Position numbers and translations under genes: made by a program. A stretch of 64,000 nt of DNA from the NCBI RefSeq assembly GCF_004349265.1, contig NZ_SMFL01000005.1, forward strand, positions 310,301 to 374,300. Reading direction: 5' to 3'. The number at the start of each line of letters is the position of its first letter. Within the stretch, counting starts at the first letter, position 1. This DNA is from Dyadobacter psychrotolerans (GTDB lineage Bacteria > Bacteroidota > Bacteroidia > Cytophagales > Spirosomataceae). This document shows positions 33,396-43,600 of this stretch, piece by piece. Below the pieces are notes generated by a model, which did no database searches, was not told where the DNA came from, and worked only from the letters and a program-made list of their open reading frames with translations.

Positions 33396-36300
33396 ATGAG
33401 AAATGTACGAATTTATTTGCTTTCCCTGATTGGAATGGCACTTTTTGTAACAAGAGTTGAGGCCCAAACCCGGCAGATAACGGGTAAGGTGGTAGATGAA
33501 ACAAATGCGGCCATTCCCGGCGCAAGCATTTTAATAAAGGGATCCGGAACAGGGACTAATACGGGAGCAGAGGGAAATTTCTCACTCAGTATTCCATCAG
33601 GAAATCAGATTTTGACCGTTTCTTCAATCGGGTTCAAGCCGCAGGATATTGAGGTTACCTCAGCAATGTCCAAAGTGACTGTGAAACTGCTGCCGGATAT
33701 TAAAAGCCTGGGTGAAGTGGTCGTTACGGCTCTGGGTGTTCAGCGGAATACGAGAAATGTCGGCTACGCAGTCCAGCAAATCGATGGCAGCGGCATTCAG
33801 GAAGCAAGGGAAGTAAACTACATTAACTCATTACAGGGAAAACTGGCTGGTGTGCAGATAGGCGGCAACAGCGGTTCGATGGGAGGTTCTTCAAAAGTTA
33901 CTATCCGCGGGCTGAAATCCATTTCCGGAAATAACAACGCTTTGTTTATTGTCGATGGTGTGCCGATGGCCAACATGAACCTTAACTCTTACGGGGTAAC
34001 CGGTGGGCAAGGCACAGGTGGCGGCGGATTTGACTACGGTAATCCCGCTCAGCTGATCAACCCAAACGATGTTGAAAACATCTCGGTGCTGAAAGGTGCT
34101 GCTGCAACCGCTCTTTATGGTAGTCGCGGGCAAAATGGTGTTATCTACATTACGACTAAAACGGGCAAAGGATCAGGGAATCTGTCTTTGAATTATGATT
34201 TTAATATTCAAATGGATCAGGTTTCTCTTCTTCCCAAATTTCAGAATTCTTATGGCGGCGGCGGTAGCTCCACTTTTACTAAACTTTATGTAAACCAAAA
34301 TCCAACCGGTTTTTTACCTGGCGGGGGCACTTACGATGATAATGATGGCAAAGGGAAATACGATCTGATTCCCGATTATGGAACCGATGAATCCTGGGGA
34401 CCAAAAATGGACGGTGCTTTGGTGAGGCACTATTGGTCTTGGGATCAGGACAGAAATAATCCTAATTTCGGCAAAACAGCACCATGGAGCGCTCATCCCG
34501 ACAATGCCAAAGATTTCTTTAAAACCGGGATAACCTTTTCCAACAATTTGTCCGTTGCCAGCAGCACCGACAAAGGTTCAATCCGCTTTTCACTTGGCCA
34601 GACAAAGCAAAATTTTATTTATCCTGGAAGTCATTTGAACCGGTTTTTCATCAGTTTGAATACTACTTATAAATTCAACGATAAATTTACTTTCAGCGGT
34701 GGTATCAACTACGTTAATGATCATTCCAAAGGTCGCCCCGGAACCGGCTTTTTTGGAAATAACCCGATGCTTTTCTACGTCATGTATGGGCAGCGCCAGA
34801 TTGATGACGCCTATTTGAAAGAATACAAATATGCAGACGGAACAGAGCAATCCTGGAACAGAACCGCCTGGAATATTCAGAAACCTGCTTTTAGTCAAAA
34901 TCCATATTGGAATCAATACGAAAACTACAACACCGATCAGAACAACCGCTATTTCGGTAATGCAGGGCTTACCTACAAAATTACCGACTGGCTTTCGGCT
35001 GATGTGCGCGTTTTCTCCGATTATCTTAATCACCTCGATGAAGTGCGCAGTGCCAAAGGATTTTTTGTTGGTTCGTATGCCAAAAGGGTAGCAATTAATA
35101 ATGAAAACAATTACCAGGGAACGCTGAATGTGAATAAGAGTTTTGAAAATTCGAACCTAACACTGGAAGCTGTTGCCGGGGGGAATATCCTGAGTATTAA
35201 ATCAAGTATAGATAACGGCACCACCAACGGAGGTTTGCAAAACCCGCTCGTGTACGTACTTCAAAACTCAGTGACGCCGGCAACGGTTTCAAATGCTTTT
35301 GGAAACAGACAGACTAATTCACTTTTTGCATCGGTTACACTGGGTTATAATAAGTTTTTGTATCTGACAGCAACCGGAAGAAATGACTGGGCTTCAACGC
35401 TGAGACAAACAGGTAATTACTCTTACTTTTACCCATCCATTGCCGGTTCGTTTATTTTCTCGGATGTTATACCAAAAAGCAACTGGCTCACTTTGGGGAA
35501 AGCCCGTTTGTCTTATGCAAGAGTGGGTAATGATGCAGATCCTTATTCAGTTTCAAGATATTATGATTACGTTGCACCGTTCAATACCTTCCCGCTTCAA
35601 AGTACATCCGACAGACTTTTTAACAGAAGGCTAAAACCGGAATTGTCTTCGGAAGTTGAGGGTGGATTTGACTTCAAGTTTTTCAACGATCTGATCGGAG
35701 CCAACTTTACCTATTACGACCGCCGCACTAAAAACCAGATTTGGAACGTACAGGTGCCGTCTGAAAGCGGTTTTACAACCAAGATCGTAAACGGCGGAAC
35801 GGTTCAGAACCGGGGAATTGAGCTAACGCTATCCGCTTCGCCGGTAACGACCAAGAATTTCAGCTGGAGAATGGCTTTGAATTTTTCTAAAAACAAAAAC
35901 AAGGTACTTGACCTGAACAGCACCAGCGATCAGATACAGGGAATTGAACGTTTTGTGATTGGTACCGAGCGTCGTACAAACAAAGTTTCCATGGTGGCGC
36001 AAAAAGGCATGTCATTGGGAACCATGCTTGGAACAGATTACGTGTATGATGCAGCAGGAAACAAAATCGTCGGTGCAAACGGGACCTACAACGTAACGCC
36101 TACACCGGTAATTATCGGAGATGCCAATCCGGATTTTATTGGCGGGTTGAATAATACGTTTAGCTTCAAAAGTTTATATCTGTCCGCTTTGGTTGATTTC
36201 CAAAAAGGCGGGGATTTCTTTTCTTACACAAATTTGTATGGAAACAAGTCGGGGATGTTTGAAGAAACGGCCCTTCCGGGTATCCGTGAAAACGGGTTGG

Positions 36301-36656
36301 TCAATCCTGGTGTAAAAGAAAATGGCTCTCCGAATGATGTAGTTGTGACGGCCCGTACGCACTTTAATGCGGATGGCGGTAACCGGATCAGCAGGGCCAA
36401 TCTTTATGACGGTAGTTATATTTATCTGCGTGAGGTTCGTCTGGGATGGAATTTACCTGATGTTTGGGCTAAAAAGTTAAAAATGCAGGCGCTGCGTTTT
36501 ACACTGACCGGGCGTAATCTGTGGCTGATCAAAAGTAACGCACCCAACGTGGATCCTGCCAACATTACCAACTCGATCGGTAACCAGATCGGATTTGAGG
36601 GTGGTGCGCTGCCACCTGTGCGCAGTTATGGTGCAAACCTGAATTTTACTTTTTAA
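33396..36656 (+). CDS. SusC/RagA family TonB-dependent transporter (no STN domain)
   Basis: The product has 1086 residues from the ATG at 33396 (the frame also contains a TTG at 33387). Its signal peptide ends VTRVEAQ. A CarboxypepD_reg-like domain (about 27-105, ITGKVVDETNAAIPGASI) precedes a TonB-box-like GEVVVTALGVQRN and the plug with FIVDGVPMAN and LYGSRGQNGVIYITTKTG. The large barrel ends SYGANLNFTF. Without an STN domain it is not expected to signal to an anti-sigma factor, and no sigma/FecR genes are adjacent. Its susD-like partner follows after 40 bases. The substrate is unknown; absence of neighbouring glycosidase genes means it could import something other than a glycan. Confidence 0.95.
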   Translation: MRNVRIYLLSLIGMALFVTRVEAQTRQITGKVVDETNAAIPGASILIKGSGTGTNTGAEGNFSLSIPSGNQILTVSSIGFKPQDIEVTSAMSKVTVKLLPDIKSLGEVVVTALGVQRNTRNVGYAVQQIDGSGIQEAREVNYINSLQGKLAGVQIGGNSGSMGGSSKVTIRGLKSISGNNNALFIVDGVPMANMNLNSYGVTGGQGTGGGGFDYGNPAQLINPNDVENISVLKGAAATALYGSRGQNGVIYITTKTGKGSGNLSLNYDFNIQMDQVSLLPKFQNSYGGGGSSTFTKLYVNQNPTGFLPGGGTYDDNDGKGKYDLIPDYGTDESWGPKMDGALVRHYWSWDQDRNNPNFGKTAPWSAHPDNAKDFFKTGITFSNNLSVASSTDKGSIRFSLGQTKQNFIYPGSHLNRFFISLNTTYKFNDKFTFSGGINYVNDHSKGRPGTGFFGNNPMLFYVMYGQRQIDDAYLKEYKYADGTEQSWNRTAWNIQKPAFSQNPYWNQYENYNTDQNNRYFGNAGLTYKITDWLSADVRVFSDYLNHLDEVRSAKGFFVGSYAKRVAINNENNYQGTLNVNKSFENSNLTLEAVAGGNILSIKSSIDNGTTNGGLQNPLVYVLQNSVTPATVSNAFGNRQTNSLFASVTLGYNKFLYLTATGRNDWASTLRQTGNYSYFYPSIAGSFIFSDVIPKSNWLTLGKARLSYARVGNDADPYSVSRYYDYVAPFNTFPLQSTSDRLFNRRLKPELSSEVEGGFDFKFFNDLIGANFTYYDRRTKNQIWNVQVPSESGFTTKIVNGGTVQNRGIELTLSASPVTTKNFSWRMALNFSKNKNKVLDLNSTSDQIQGIERFVIGTERRTNKVSMVAQKGMSLGTMLGTDYVYDAAGNKIVGANGTYNVTPTPVIIGDANPDFIGGLNNTFSFKSLYLSALVDFQKGGDFFSYTNLYGNKSGMFEETALPGIRENGLVNPGVKENGSPNDVVVTARTHFNADGGNRISRANLYDGSYIYLREVRLGWNLPDVWAKKLKMQALRFTLTGRNLWLIKSNAPNVDPANITNSIGNQIGFEGGALPPVRSYGANLNFTF

Positions 36657-36696
36657 ACGACTTACCTGAGCGTAACAATCATAAACTTTATCGAAT

Positions 36697-38145
36697 ATGA
36701 AATTCAAAATTATTTTTCTGCTTATAGCCTCTTTATTCGTTTTTGCCGGCTGTGACAATTTCGAAAAGCTTAACACTGATCCATCCCGATCCAGCGAAAC
36801 GCAGCCGGAATTCCTTTTGGCCAGCGCACAAAAAAAGGCCATGGATCTGACCTATGACACCTATTTTAATGGTCGTATCGGTATGGAGCTATCGCAATAC
36901 TGGATGGGAACCGACAAAACCTCCGACGGTCGTTTCCTTTTTACAAACGACGGATTGTGGACCGGAATGTATTCGGGCCCATTGATGGATCTTCAGGAAA
37001 TTCAAAACTATTATGACCGCCACCCAACAGAGACCAGTGTACACACACAGGCTGTTGCGGAAATTCTTAAATCCTGGATTTTTCACGTTTTAACAGATGT
37101 TTACGTGGACATTCCTTACACTCAGGCTCTTAAAGGCGATGACATTCCACAGCCTGTTTATGATAAAGGGAAAGATGTTTATACGGCAATTCTGGCTTCA
37201 CTTAAAAAACAAATTGATGTACTTTCCGGAACTTCTTCCGGTGCGATCCGCGGAGATGTAATCGCAGGTGGAAGTGCAACGCAATGGATAAAAATTGCCA
37301 ATGCACTGCGTCTTCGTATTGCTTTAAGAATGGCAGATGCCCAGCCGGCAGAAGCAAAGGTTATTATTGAAGAGGCTGTGAAAAATACAATCACAGCAGT
37401 GAGTCAGGATGTCTTTTTTCCTTACAATGTCAGTGCTGTTACCAGTCGTTTTCCCTATAATGATGTAGATAGACCGTTGGTAGAATTTGCAGTTACCTCC
37501 ACGCTGGTTGACTATCTGACTGCGGTTAAAGATCCAAGATTGGCCATTTATGCCCGTCCGGATGAAACCAATGGCAAATACATCGGCAAGGTGTATGGTA
37601 CCGAAGCCAATTCTCCTACCATGATCGGACTTTCGAAACCTGGCGTGGTGGCATACAGTGGTTCAGCAAAAGGGTACATGATCACTTATGCAGAAGTAGC
37701 ATTTATAAAAGCTGAAGCAGCAGCCAGAGGTATGACCGTTGGAACAGCGACAGCCGAAGATCTTTATAAAGAAGCTGTGACCGCTTCGATGACACAGTGG
37801 GGAATTACCGATGCAAAAGCGATTGCAACCTATCTGGAAGGTGTTCCTTATAAGGCCGGTAACTATAAAAATGTAATCGGTACCCAAAAATGGCTTGCGC
37901 TTTATATGCAGGGCATTCAGGGATGGATGGAAAGATTACGATTGGATATTAAAAAACCAAATGGCGATATTTTATTCATAGCGCCTGCTTCGGGAAGTCT
38001 GGATCCGGAAGTGAAAGATGGCATTGTGAAACGGCTTAAATATCCAAGCGGAAGCCGTGCAAGTAACGCGACAAACAGCGAAGCGGCGGCAAAAAGTATT
38101 GGCGGTGATTCACAGGCAACCAAAAACTGGTGGGATGTGCTGTGA
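36697..38145 (+). CDS. SusD/RagB-like lipoprotein (SusD-like_2 type)
   Basis: The 482-residue lipoprotein has the lipobox FAGC near residue 19. The mature start CDNFEKLNTDPSRSSETQPEFLLASAQ is characteristic of the SusD-like_2 (PF12771) branch, in which LNTDPN-type openings are common. The fold marker helices include QAVAEILKSWIFHVLTDVYVDIPYTQAL and MITYAEVAFIKAEAAARGM. It forms the outer lid of the SusC encoded 40 bases upstream. A rho-independent terminator follows, so the unit is a simple two-gene operon. This branch often accompanies transporters for peptides or unidentified compounds, so substrate type is left open. Confidence 0.93.
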   Translation: MKFKIIFLLIASLFVFAGCDNFEKLNTDPSRSSETQPEFLLASAQKKAMDLTYDTYFNGRIGMELSQYWMGTDKTSDGRFLFTNDGLWTGMYSGPLMDLQEIQNYYDRHPTETSVHTQAVAEILKSWIFHVLTDVYVDIPYTQALKGDDIPQPVYDKGKDVYTAILASLKKQIDVLSGTSSGAIRGDVIAGGSATQWIKIANALRLRIALRMADAQPAEAKVIIEEAVKNTITAVSQDVFFPYNVSAVTSRFPYNDVDRPLVEFAVTSTLVDYLTAVKDPRLAIYARPDETNGKYIGKVYGTEANSPTMIGLSKPGVVAYSGSAKGYMITYAEVAFIKAEAAARGMTVGTATAEDLYKEAVTASMTQWGITDAKAIATYLEGVPYKAGNYKNVIGTQKWLALYMQGIQGWMERLRLDIKKPNGDILFIAPASGSLDPEVKDGIVKRLKYPSGSRASNATNSEAAAKSIGGDSQATKNWWDVL

Positions 38146-38174
38146 TAAACTGAGTCATATTTTCATTTAAATGT

Positions 38175-38209
38175 AAAGACGTTCGGGAGTTATCCGGGCG
38201 TCTTTTTTT
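38175..38209 (+). terminator. Intrinsic terminator after susCD pair 2
   Basis: AAAGACG pairs with CGTCTTT, continued inward by TTCGG with CCGGG (two G:T pairs), around a 7-base loop and followed by a T-run. It ends the two-gene transcript at 33396-38145. Confidence 0.88.
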
Positions 38210-38329
38210 GTAGTCGTAATCACCGGAACTAACCTTACAAGACCAACCTGCCAATTAAAATCTTTAATTTTGAAGCAGAACTTCAAATGCTGACCTGATA
38301 AAAAAGCAGCATGATCAATCATAAAAATT

Positions 38330-39364
38330 ATGGAAATAGGAATCAGTATGTTTGGCGACGTGGCTTACGACAAGTCTGCCAAAGCTTTTCAACCTGCACA
38401 GCAACGTATCCAGGAAATTCTGGAAGAAATAAAACTTGCCGACGAGGTTGGATTAGATGTCTTCGGAATCGGCGAACATCACCGTCCCGACTTTTCGGTA
38501 TCAGCTCCGGAGATTATTCTTGCCGCAGCGGCAGGAATCACAAAAAATATAAAACTGACAAGTTCGGTTACTGTTTTAAGCTCAACGGATCCTGTTCGTG
38601 TTTATCAGAATTTTTCTACCGTAGATTTGATATCCAACGGCAGGGCGGAAATTACGGTTGGCCGGGGTAGCTTTATTGAGTCCTTTCCGCTTTTTGGATA
38701 CAACCTTAATGATTACAACGGTTTGTTTACAGAAAAGCTGGATTTGCTGATGGCGATCAATGAAAACGATACCATCAGCTGGAAAGGCAAGTTCAGGGCT
38801 CCGCTTGTATCACAACAGGTTTTGCCACGGGCAGTTGATAATCATCTGGACATCTGGATTGCAGTGGGCGGCACACCCGAATCGGTTGTTCGGGCTGCAA
38901 AGCTTGGACTTCCGCTGATTATCGCCATTATCGGAGGGATGCCAAGACAATTCCAGCCTTTCTTTAGGCTTTATAAAGATGAATACCTGAAAGCAGGCCA
39001 CGATATTTCCAAAATGCAGCTCGCCACACATTCTCATGGACTGATCGGAGAAAATTCCCAAGCCATATCAGACCGTTATTTCCCTCACTATGCCGATCAA
39101 ATGAACAGAATTGGCAAAGACAGAGGCTGGTCGCCTTACACCAAAGAACAGTTTGAAGGTGGAAGAAGCAGAGATGGCGCCTTGTTTGTCGGAGATGTCA
39201 ATGAGTTGACTGATAAGATTTTATACCATCAGGAAATGTTTGGTCTAACCAGGTTTCTGCTGCATGTCGATGTGGGAGCACCTTCACACGATGACCTGAT
39301 GAAAACGATAGAACTTCTGGGTACGCATGTCAAGCCGGCTGTCAACAAAGCTTTGGGAAATTAA
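38330..39364 (+). CDS. LLM-class flavin-dependent oxidoreductase (luciferase-like monooxygenase)
   Basis: The 344-residue protein is a bacterial-luciferase-like TIM barrel beginning MEIGISMFGDV. The family patterns include the FGIGEHHRPDFSVSAPEIILAAAA strand-helix, KLTSSVTVLSSTDPVRVYQNFSTVDLIS and the flavin/phosphate segment GRAEITVGRGSF, all near the N-terminal half. DIWIAVGGTPESVVRAAKLGLPL follows in the second half. It uses reduced flavin and oxygen on an unknown substrate. It stands alone, 120 bases after the preceding terminator, and has its own promoter region. The ATG at 38330 gives the expected beginning of the first strand. Confidence 0.92.
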   Translation: MEIGISMFGDVAYDKSAKAFQPAQQRIQEILEEIKLADEVGLDVFGIGEHHRPDFSVSAPEIILAAAAGITKNIKLTSSVTVLSSTDPVRVYQNFSTVDLISNGRAEITVGRGSFIESFPLFGYNLNDYNGLFTEKLDLLMAINENDTISWKGKFRAPLVSQQVLPRAVDNHLDIWIAVGGTPESVVRAAKLGLPLIIAIIGGMPRQFQPFFRLYKDEYLKAGHDISKMQLATHSHGLIGENSQAISDRYFPHYADQMNRIGKDRGWSPYTKEQFEGGRSRDGALFVGDVNELTDKILYHQEMFGLTRFLLHVDVGAPSHDDLMKTIELLGTHVKPAVNKALGN

Positions 39365-39753
39365 ATCAGCAAAGCATTAATTGCGAATTGTTTTAAGTTG
39401 TTTTGTCTTTTTTTGCAAAAATCTAAAACCTTTAAAATCTGCTTTTCAGTGAGGAGAGCTTGTTTCCGGATGATGATTTCTTTTCGTTAACCGCATTCTT
39501 CCAATAAGTTAAAGTAAGCTGATATTCCGTTCAGCCCGGCTTTGCCGTTCAGACCAGAGCTCCGGTCTGAATGACGCAGTCAGGCTGAACGGTTTTTATT
39601 GCCAAATATGCACCTTCGCTGGTGGTGGGATCGTCGGCAGGAATTACAAACCTGGATCCAAAATTAGCAGGAAGAATTCAACGACGTTAACGCAAACTGT
39701 TTATCCGGAAACGGAATACCGACTTTTTTATAAGAAACCATAATACAATGCAC
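39365..39753. other. 389-base convergent intergenic region
   Basis: It separates the rightward monooxygenase gene from the leftward esterase gene. The main content is the branched hairpin at 39527-39597. The rest is AT-rich without a coding frame or RNA gene that I can support. Confidence 0.6.
39527..39597 (+). terminator. Branched terminator-like structure
   Basis: A perfect 10-bp outer stem (CCGTTCAGCC at 39527 with GGCTGAACGG at 39583) encloses a second hairpin (TTCAGACC with GGTCTGAA, 39548-39571), and five Ts follow. The inner hairpin is part of a near-perfect 26-base palindrome with GAGCTC at its centre. It probably ends transcription from the monooxygenase gene, although a small structured RNA is possible. 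Confidence 0.7.
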
Positions 39754-40659
39754 TCACTTTTTAATCAGATTCTCCATTTTCATCCATTCTACACATCTGC
39801 CGAACCACTCTTCAAAGGACGGGTAGGTAAGAAAACCATGTTCACCAAAGGCATAAATATGCATCGCTGCCCTGACCTTATTTTTATTGAGCGCATCATA
39901 AAAGCGGGTGCTGTTTGCGACCGGCACTACGGTATCAGCGCCGGAATGTACCAGGAAAGTTTTCGGCGTTGATGCATTGATAAACAATTCATTGGAAAAG
40001 TATTTTTTGGTTTCTTCCGTTAACAAATTACCTAATAAATTATCCCTGGAGCCCACGTGGCCGATACTATCGTCAAAACTGATGACCGGATTGATCAAAA
40101 TCATAAAGTCAGGTCTTAAACTGATTGTCCCGGATTCATCAATAAACCGTTTATTAAAATGTGTCCCGGCCGTCGCTGCTAAATGTCCGCCGGCGGAAAA
40201 TCCCATAATGCCGATTTTCTTAGGATCGACTTTGTATTTAGCCGCATTTTCTCTCACGATTTTAATTGCCTGCTGCGCATCCTGCAAAGGCCCGATCGAG
40301 CGGTCTTTCATCGTTTTGTCGCTTGGAATCCGGTATTTCAAAACAAAAGCTGTAACACCAAGTTTGTTAAATGCTTTGGCAACATCGCTTCCTTCCCGTT
40401 TGGTCAGTAAGATACCATAACCACCTCCCGGACAAATGATTACAGCTGTTCCATTTGGCAAATCAGGCAGAAATACAGACAAGTCAGGGATCGAAACATT
40501 TCCTGTCAGTGAATCGACCAGCGCATTTGCGGTATGTTCTTCCTGGTTTTTGGTAGCGATCGAATTTGGGATTGTACCGGAATACAACGGAATTCTGGTT
40601 TGTGCGAATGTTTTAAAACACAGCAGCAGTAGAGTAGCAATTAGAAGCCTGGTCAGCAT
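39754..40659 (-). CDS. Alpha/beta hydrolase, exported esterase (acetyl-xylan-esterase / BD-FAE-like)
   Basis: From the ATG at 40659 the product has 301 residues with a signal peptide (MLTRLLIATLLLLCFKTFAQ); the frame starts further up inside the neighbouring gene. The alpha/beta hydrolase motifs are the oxyanion segment ICPGGGYG (76-82), the nucleophile elbow GFSAGG with Ser155, a late acidic residue in SGADTVVP, and the catalytic His in GEHGF. The family removes acetyl or other acyl groups from sugars. It lies 16 bases downstream of the large azurin-fusion gene, so both are likely expressed together, and it should act in the periplasm or outside the cell. Confidence 0.9.
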   Translation of the reverse strand: MLTRLLIATLLLLCFKTFAQTRIPLYSGTIPNSIATKNQEEHTANALVDSLTGNVSIPDLSVFLPDLPNGTAVIICPGGGYGILLTKREGSDVAKAFNKLGVTAFVLKYRIPSDKTMKDRSIGPLQDAQQAIKIVRENAAKYKVDPKKIGIMGFSAGGHLAATAGTHFNKRFIDESGTISLRPDFMILINPVISFDDSIGHVGSRDNLLGNLLTEETKKYFSNELFINASTPKTFLVHSGADTVVPVANSTRFYDALNKNKVRAAMHIYAFGEHGFLTYPSFEEWFGRCVEWMKMENLIKK

Positions 40660-40675
40660 AAACGATTTTTTTGAT

Positions 40676-43600
40676 CTACTTTTCTGTAACAACCAGCGTT
40701 CCCTGCATCACACGCCAGTGGCCCGGAAAAGAGCAGATGAACGGATATTCACCGGGCTGAGCAGGTGCTTTAAAATTGAGACGATATGTTTTCCCGGAAT
40801 TGATCAGCGGTGTTGCAAACAGGACATCCTTTGTGTCCGGTATGAAATTTCTTTCAAAACCATCTTTCAAACTTGCCATTGCATCGGCAGCTTCGCCTAC
40901 TTTTTGAACACTTCTCGGTTTGACGATCACAACGTTGTGCGGCATCAGGTCAGGATTTGAGAAGAGCAGAGAAATGGATTTTCCGGCCGGAGCGGTAATG
41001 TTTTTTTTATCAAACGCCATTTTGGCTTCGATGGCAGTAAGCGTTATTTCCAGCGTAGCGAGTTCCTGTAATTGGGACAAAACCTGCTTTCTTTCATTTT
41101 CAGGAAGCTGCATGGCAAGATTTTCTGCTTTTTTGATTTCTGTTCTGAAAAACTCCGAGCCCTGCAAACTGTCCGCTGTGCTGCTGATGTATGTTGCGAA
41201 GTTTTCCAGGATTTGCTTTTTGTTTTCATTTCCGATCTTAAATAATAACTCATAAGCCGCAGCGTGCACCGGATAAAATGGCGAGGCAATTCCGTTTTTT
41301 TTCGAAGACGATTTATCTGCAAGATTTTCCGGAACCGTTGTTGTCAGATCTTTTATTTTTTGATAAAAAGTATTTTTCAAATTCTGATCTGTGAGCAAAT
41401 CGATTCCTTTTAAATAACCAACCAGATTTCCAGTTTGCTCCTGCGCAATGTTCCAGACTGAGCGATCGGATTGTTCTTCGGAAATAATTGCCGCGTATCC
41501 GATGGGTTGCTGATAACCGTTGTTTTTAATTAGTCTCAAAAATTCAGCATTAGCCAATTTTAATTCCGATCTGTCGGATTGAAGCAGCATCGCAGTTAAA
41601 TCGGCAGAAGCCGGTTGACCGTTCTTTTTGTTTTGGTTTACAAGGATGTTTAGCAAAATTTGGACCGCATTGCTGTTTTGCGTTTTAACGATTTTAGCAA
41701 GCGCTTCCTGTTTTTGTTTTAAGTTAATGTCGCTTCGTGACAGCAAAACTTCCGGCACCTGGGGAATTCCGGGTAAGTCCAAAAGTTCCTGTGTATTCAG
41801 ATAGTTTAGCAAATGGCTTATCTGGATGTTTTTAAATTTTCCATCGCTGCCATTTTTCTTTAACTCCGATAACCATAATGGTTTAAGATATAAAAATGTT
41901 TCCCGGATTGCATAGTCCAGATGGTAGTCTGTCGGATATTTGAATACATCCAGTGCAGCCAGGAACGCATCATCAGAATTAAAAAAACTCAGTGCAACCA
42001 CAGCTTCCAGCCTTACCCTTGGCGACTGGTCGTTGACACGCTGCCGCATCAAATCGGTGGAGCCAGCTACACGGTCACGCCAGTTTAGAAGCACTTTGGT
42101 TGCCGCAGCACGCGCCTGATACTGTTTTGCATTTAAAAGCGTAGTTAATAAATTTTGTTCAACAACATCAAAATCCTGGTAAAGCCAAAGCGCTTCCAAA
42201 AGATAATGCTCGTAGTGTTCATTGTTTTTGTCGAGCGCAGCTGTCCACTTTTTTATTTGCGGCAAAATATCAGAAGCTTTTTGCTCACGTATTTGTGCGC
42301 GGGTCCGGTGGCGCAGACGATCTTCGTGTTCTTTCAGATTGTCCAATAGCTCGGGTATGGTAAGCTTCGAGAGGTCCGTAACCTTAAGCAATGGTTTGTT
42401 TTTATAGGTTATTCGCCAGATCCGTCCGTGCGACTTATCCCTTGCCGGATCGCGGGGCGGATTTTCACCATGAGATATCAGCGGATTGTACCAGTCTACA
42501 ATGTAAAGCGCCCCATCCGGCCCAAATTTGATATCGATTGGACGAAAATTAGGGTCTGAGGATTGCAGCAGGTTTTGTACTTCTTTGCTTTTTATTCCGG
42601 AGCCCTCCGGTAAGATGCGGTGCTGTTTGGTTCCCTGAAATCCGATGTTGTTATTGATAAGAAAATCGCCCTGCACAGAATCAGGAAAGTTTCGGCTGGA
42701 AACGATTTCAATGCCCGCGGTTGGCCGGACCCTGTTTTCTGTAAACATTTCCATACGGGGATGTTTGTCAGGATAATCGATCTTTCCGGTCATAGGCGGC
42801 GCAAAATAATTGGAACCGTCCGAAGCGTCGCCAATTAAGTGCATGCCCCATTTATCAAAAACATTTCCCCAGGGGTTAAAGTAAGGGTAAGAAATATAAT
42901 GCGAAAGTTTTCCCGTTCTCGGTTCAAAACGGTAAGTGGCTCCGCTATATGAGCGCACCGGACCATAAGGTGTTTCAATTTGTGAATTCAGAAAAATACC
43001 TTCATTAAAATACAGCGCTCCATCCTGACCAAAAGTAAAGGCATGAGTTGCATGGTGGCTGTCTTCGGAGCCAAAACCGGTCAGTACGACTTCGCGTAGG
43101 TCCGCTTTTCCATCACCGTCGGTATCCTTTAAAAAAACAAGATCGGGTTCCTGCGAAACATAAACGCCGCCGTTGCCAAATTCAAACCCCAGAGGAAGGT
43201 AAAGGTTATCGGCAAAAACAGTATGTTTATCGGCTTTACCATCCCGGTCCGTATCTTCCAGAATTACAATTTTGTCATGAACCGGAATACCAGGAAAATA
43301 CTGCGGGTAGGTAGGCATGGTCGATACCCAAAGCCGGCCTTTTGCATCAAAATTCATAGCCACCGGCTTTTCAACCGGAAAATCCTTTTCTGATGCAAAG
43401 AGGTTAATCTGGTAGCCTTCGGGAAGGGTAAACTTTTCAGTGGAAGTCGAGAAGGTTTGTTGGTGCTCGTGTGCAGCATCGCCTTGCCGGCCTTTCATCG
43501 GAATATCAGGAATCAGCATCGGATCGACCGGTTTGCCTCTTCTGTCAATGATTTCAATCGCTTTTGCAAAACTGTTTTTGCCTCTGCTCAAATCCCAGAT

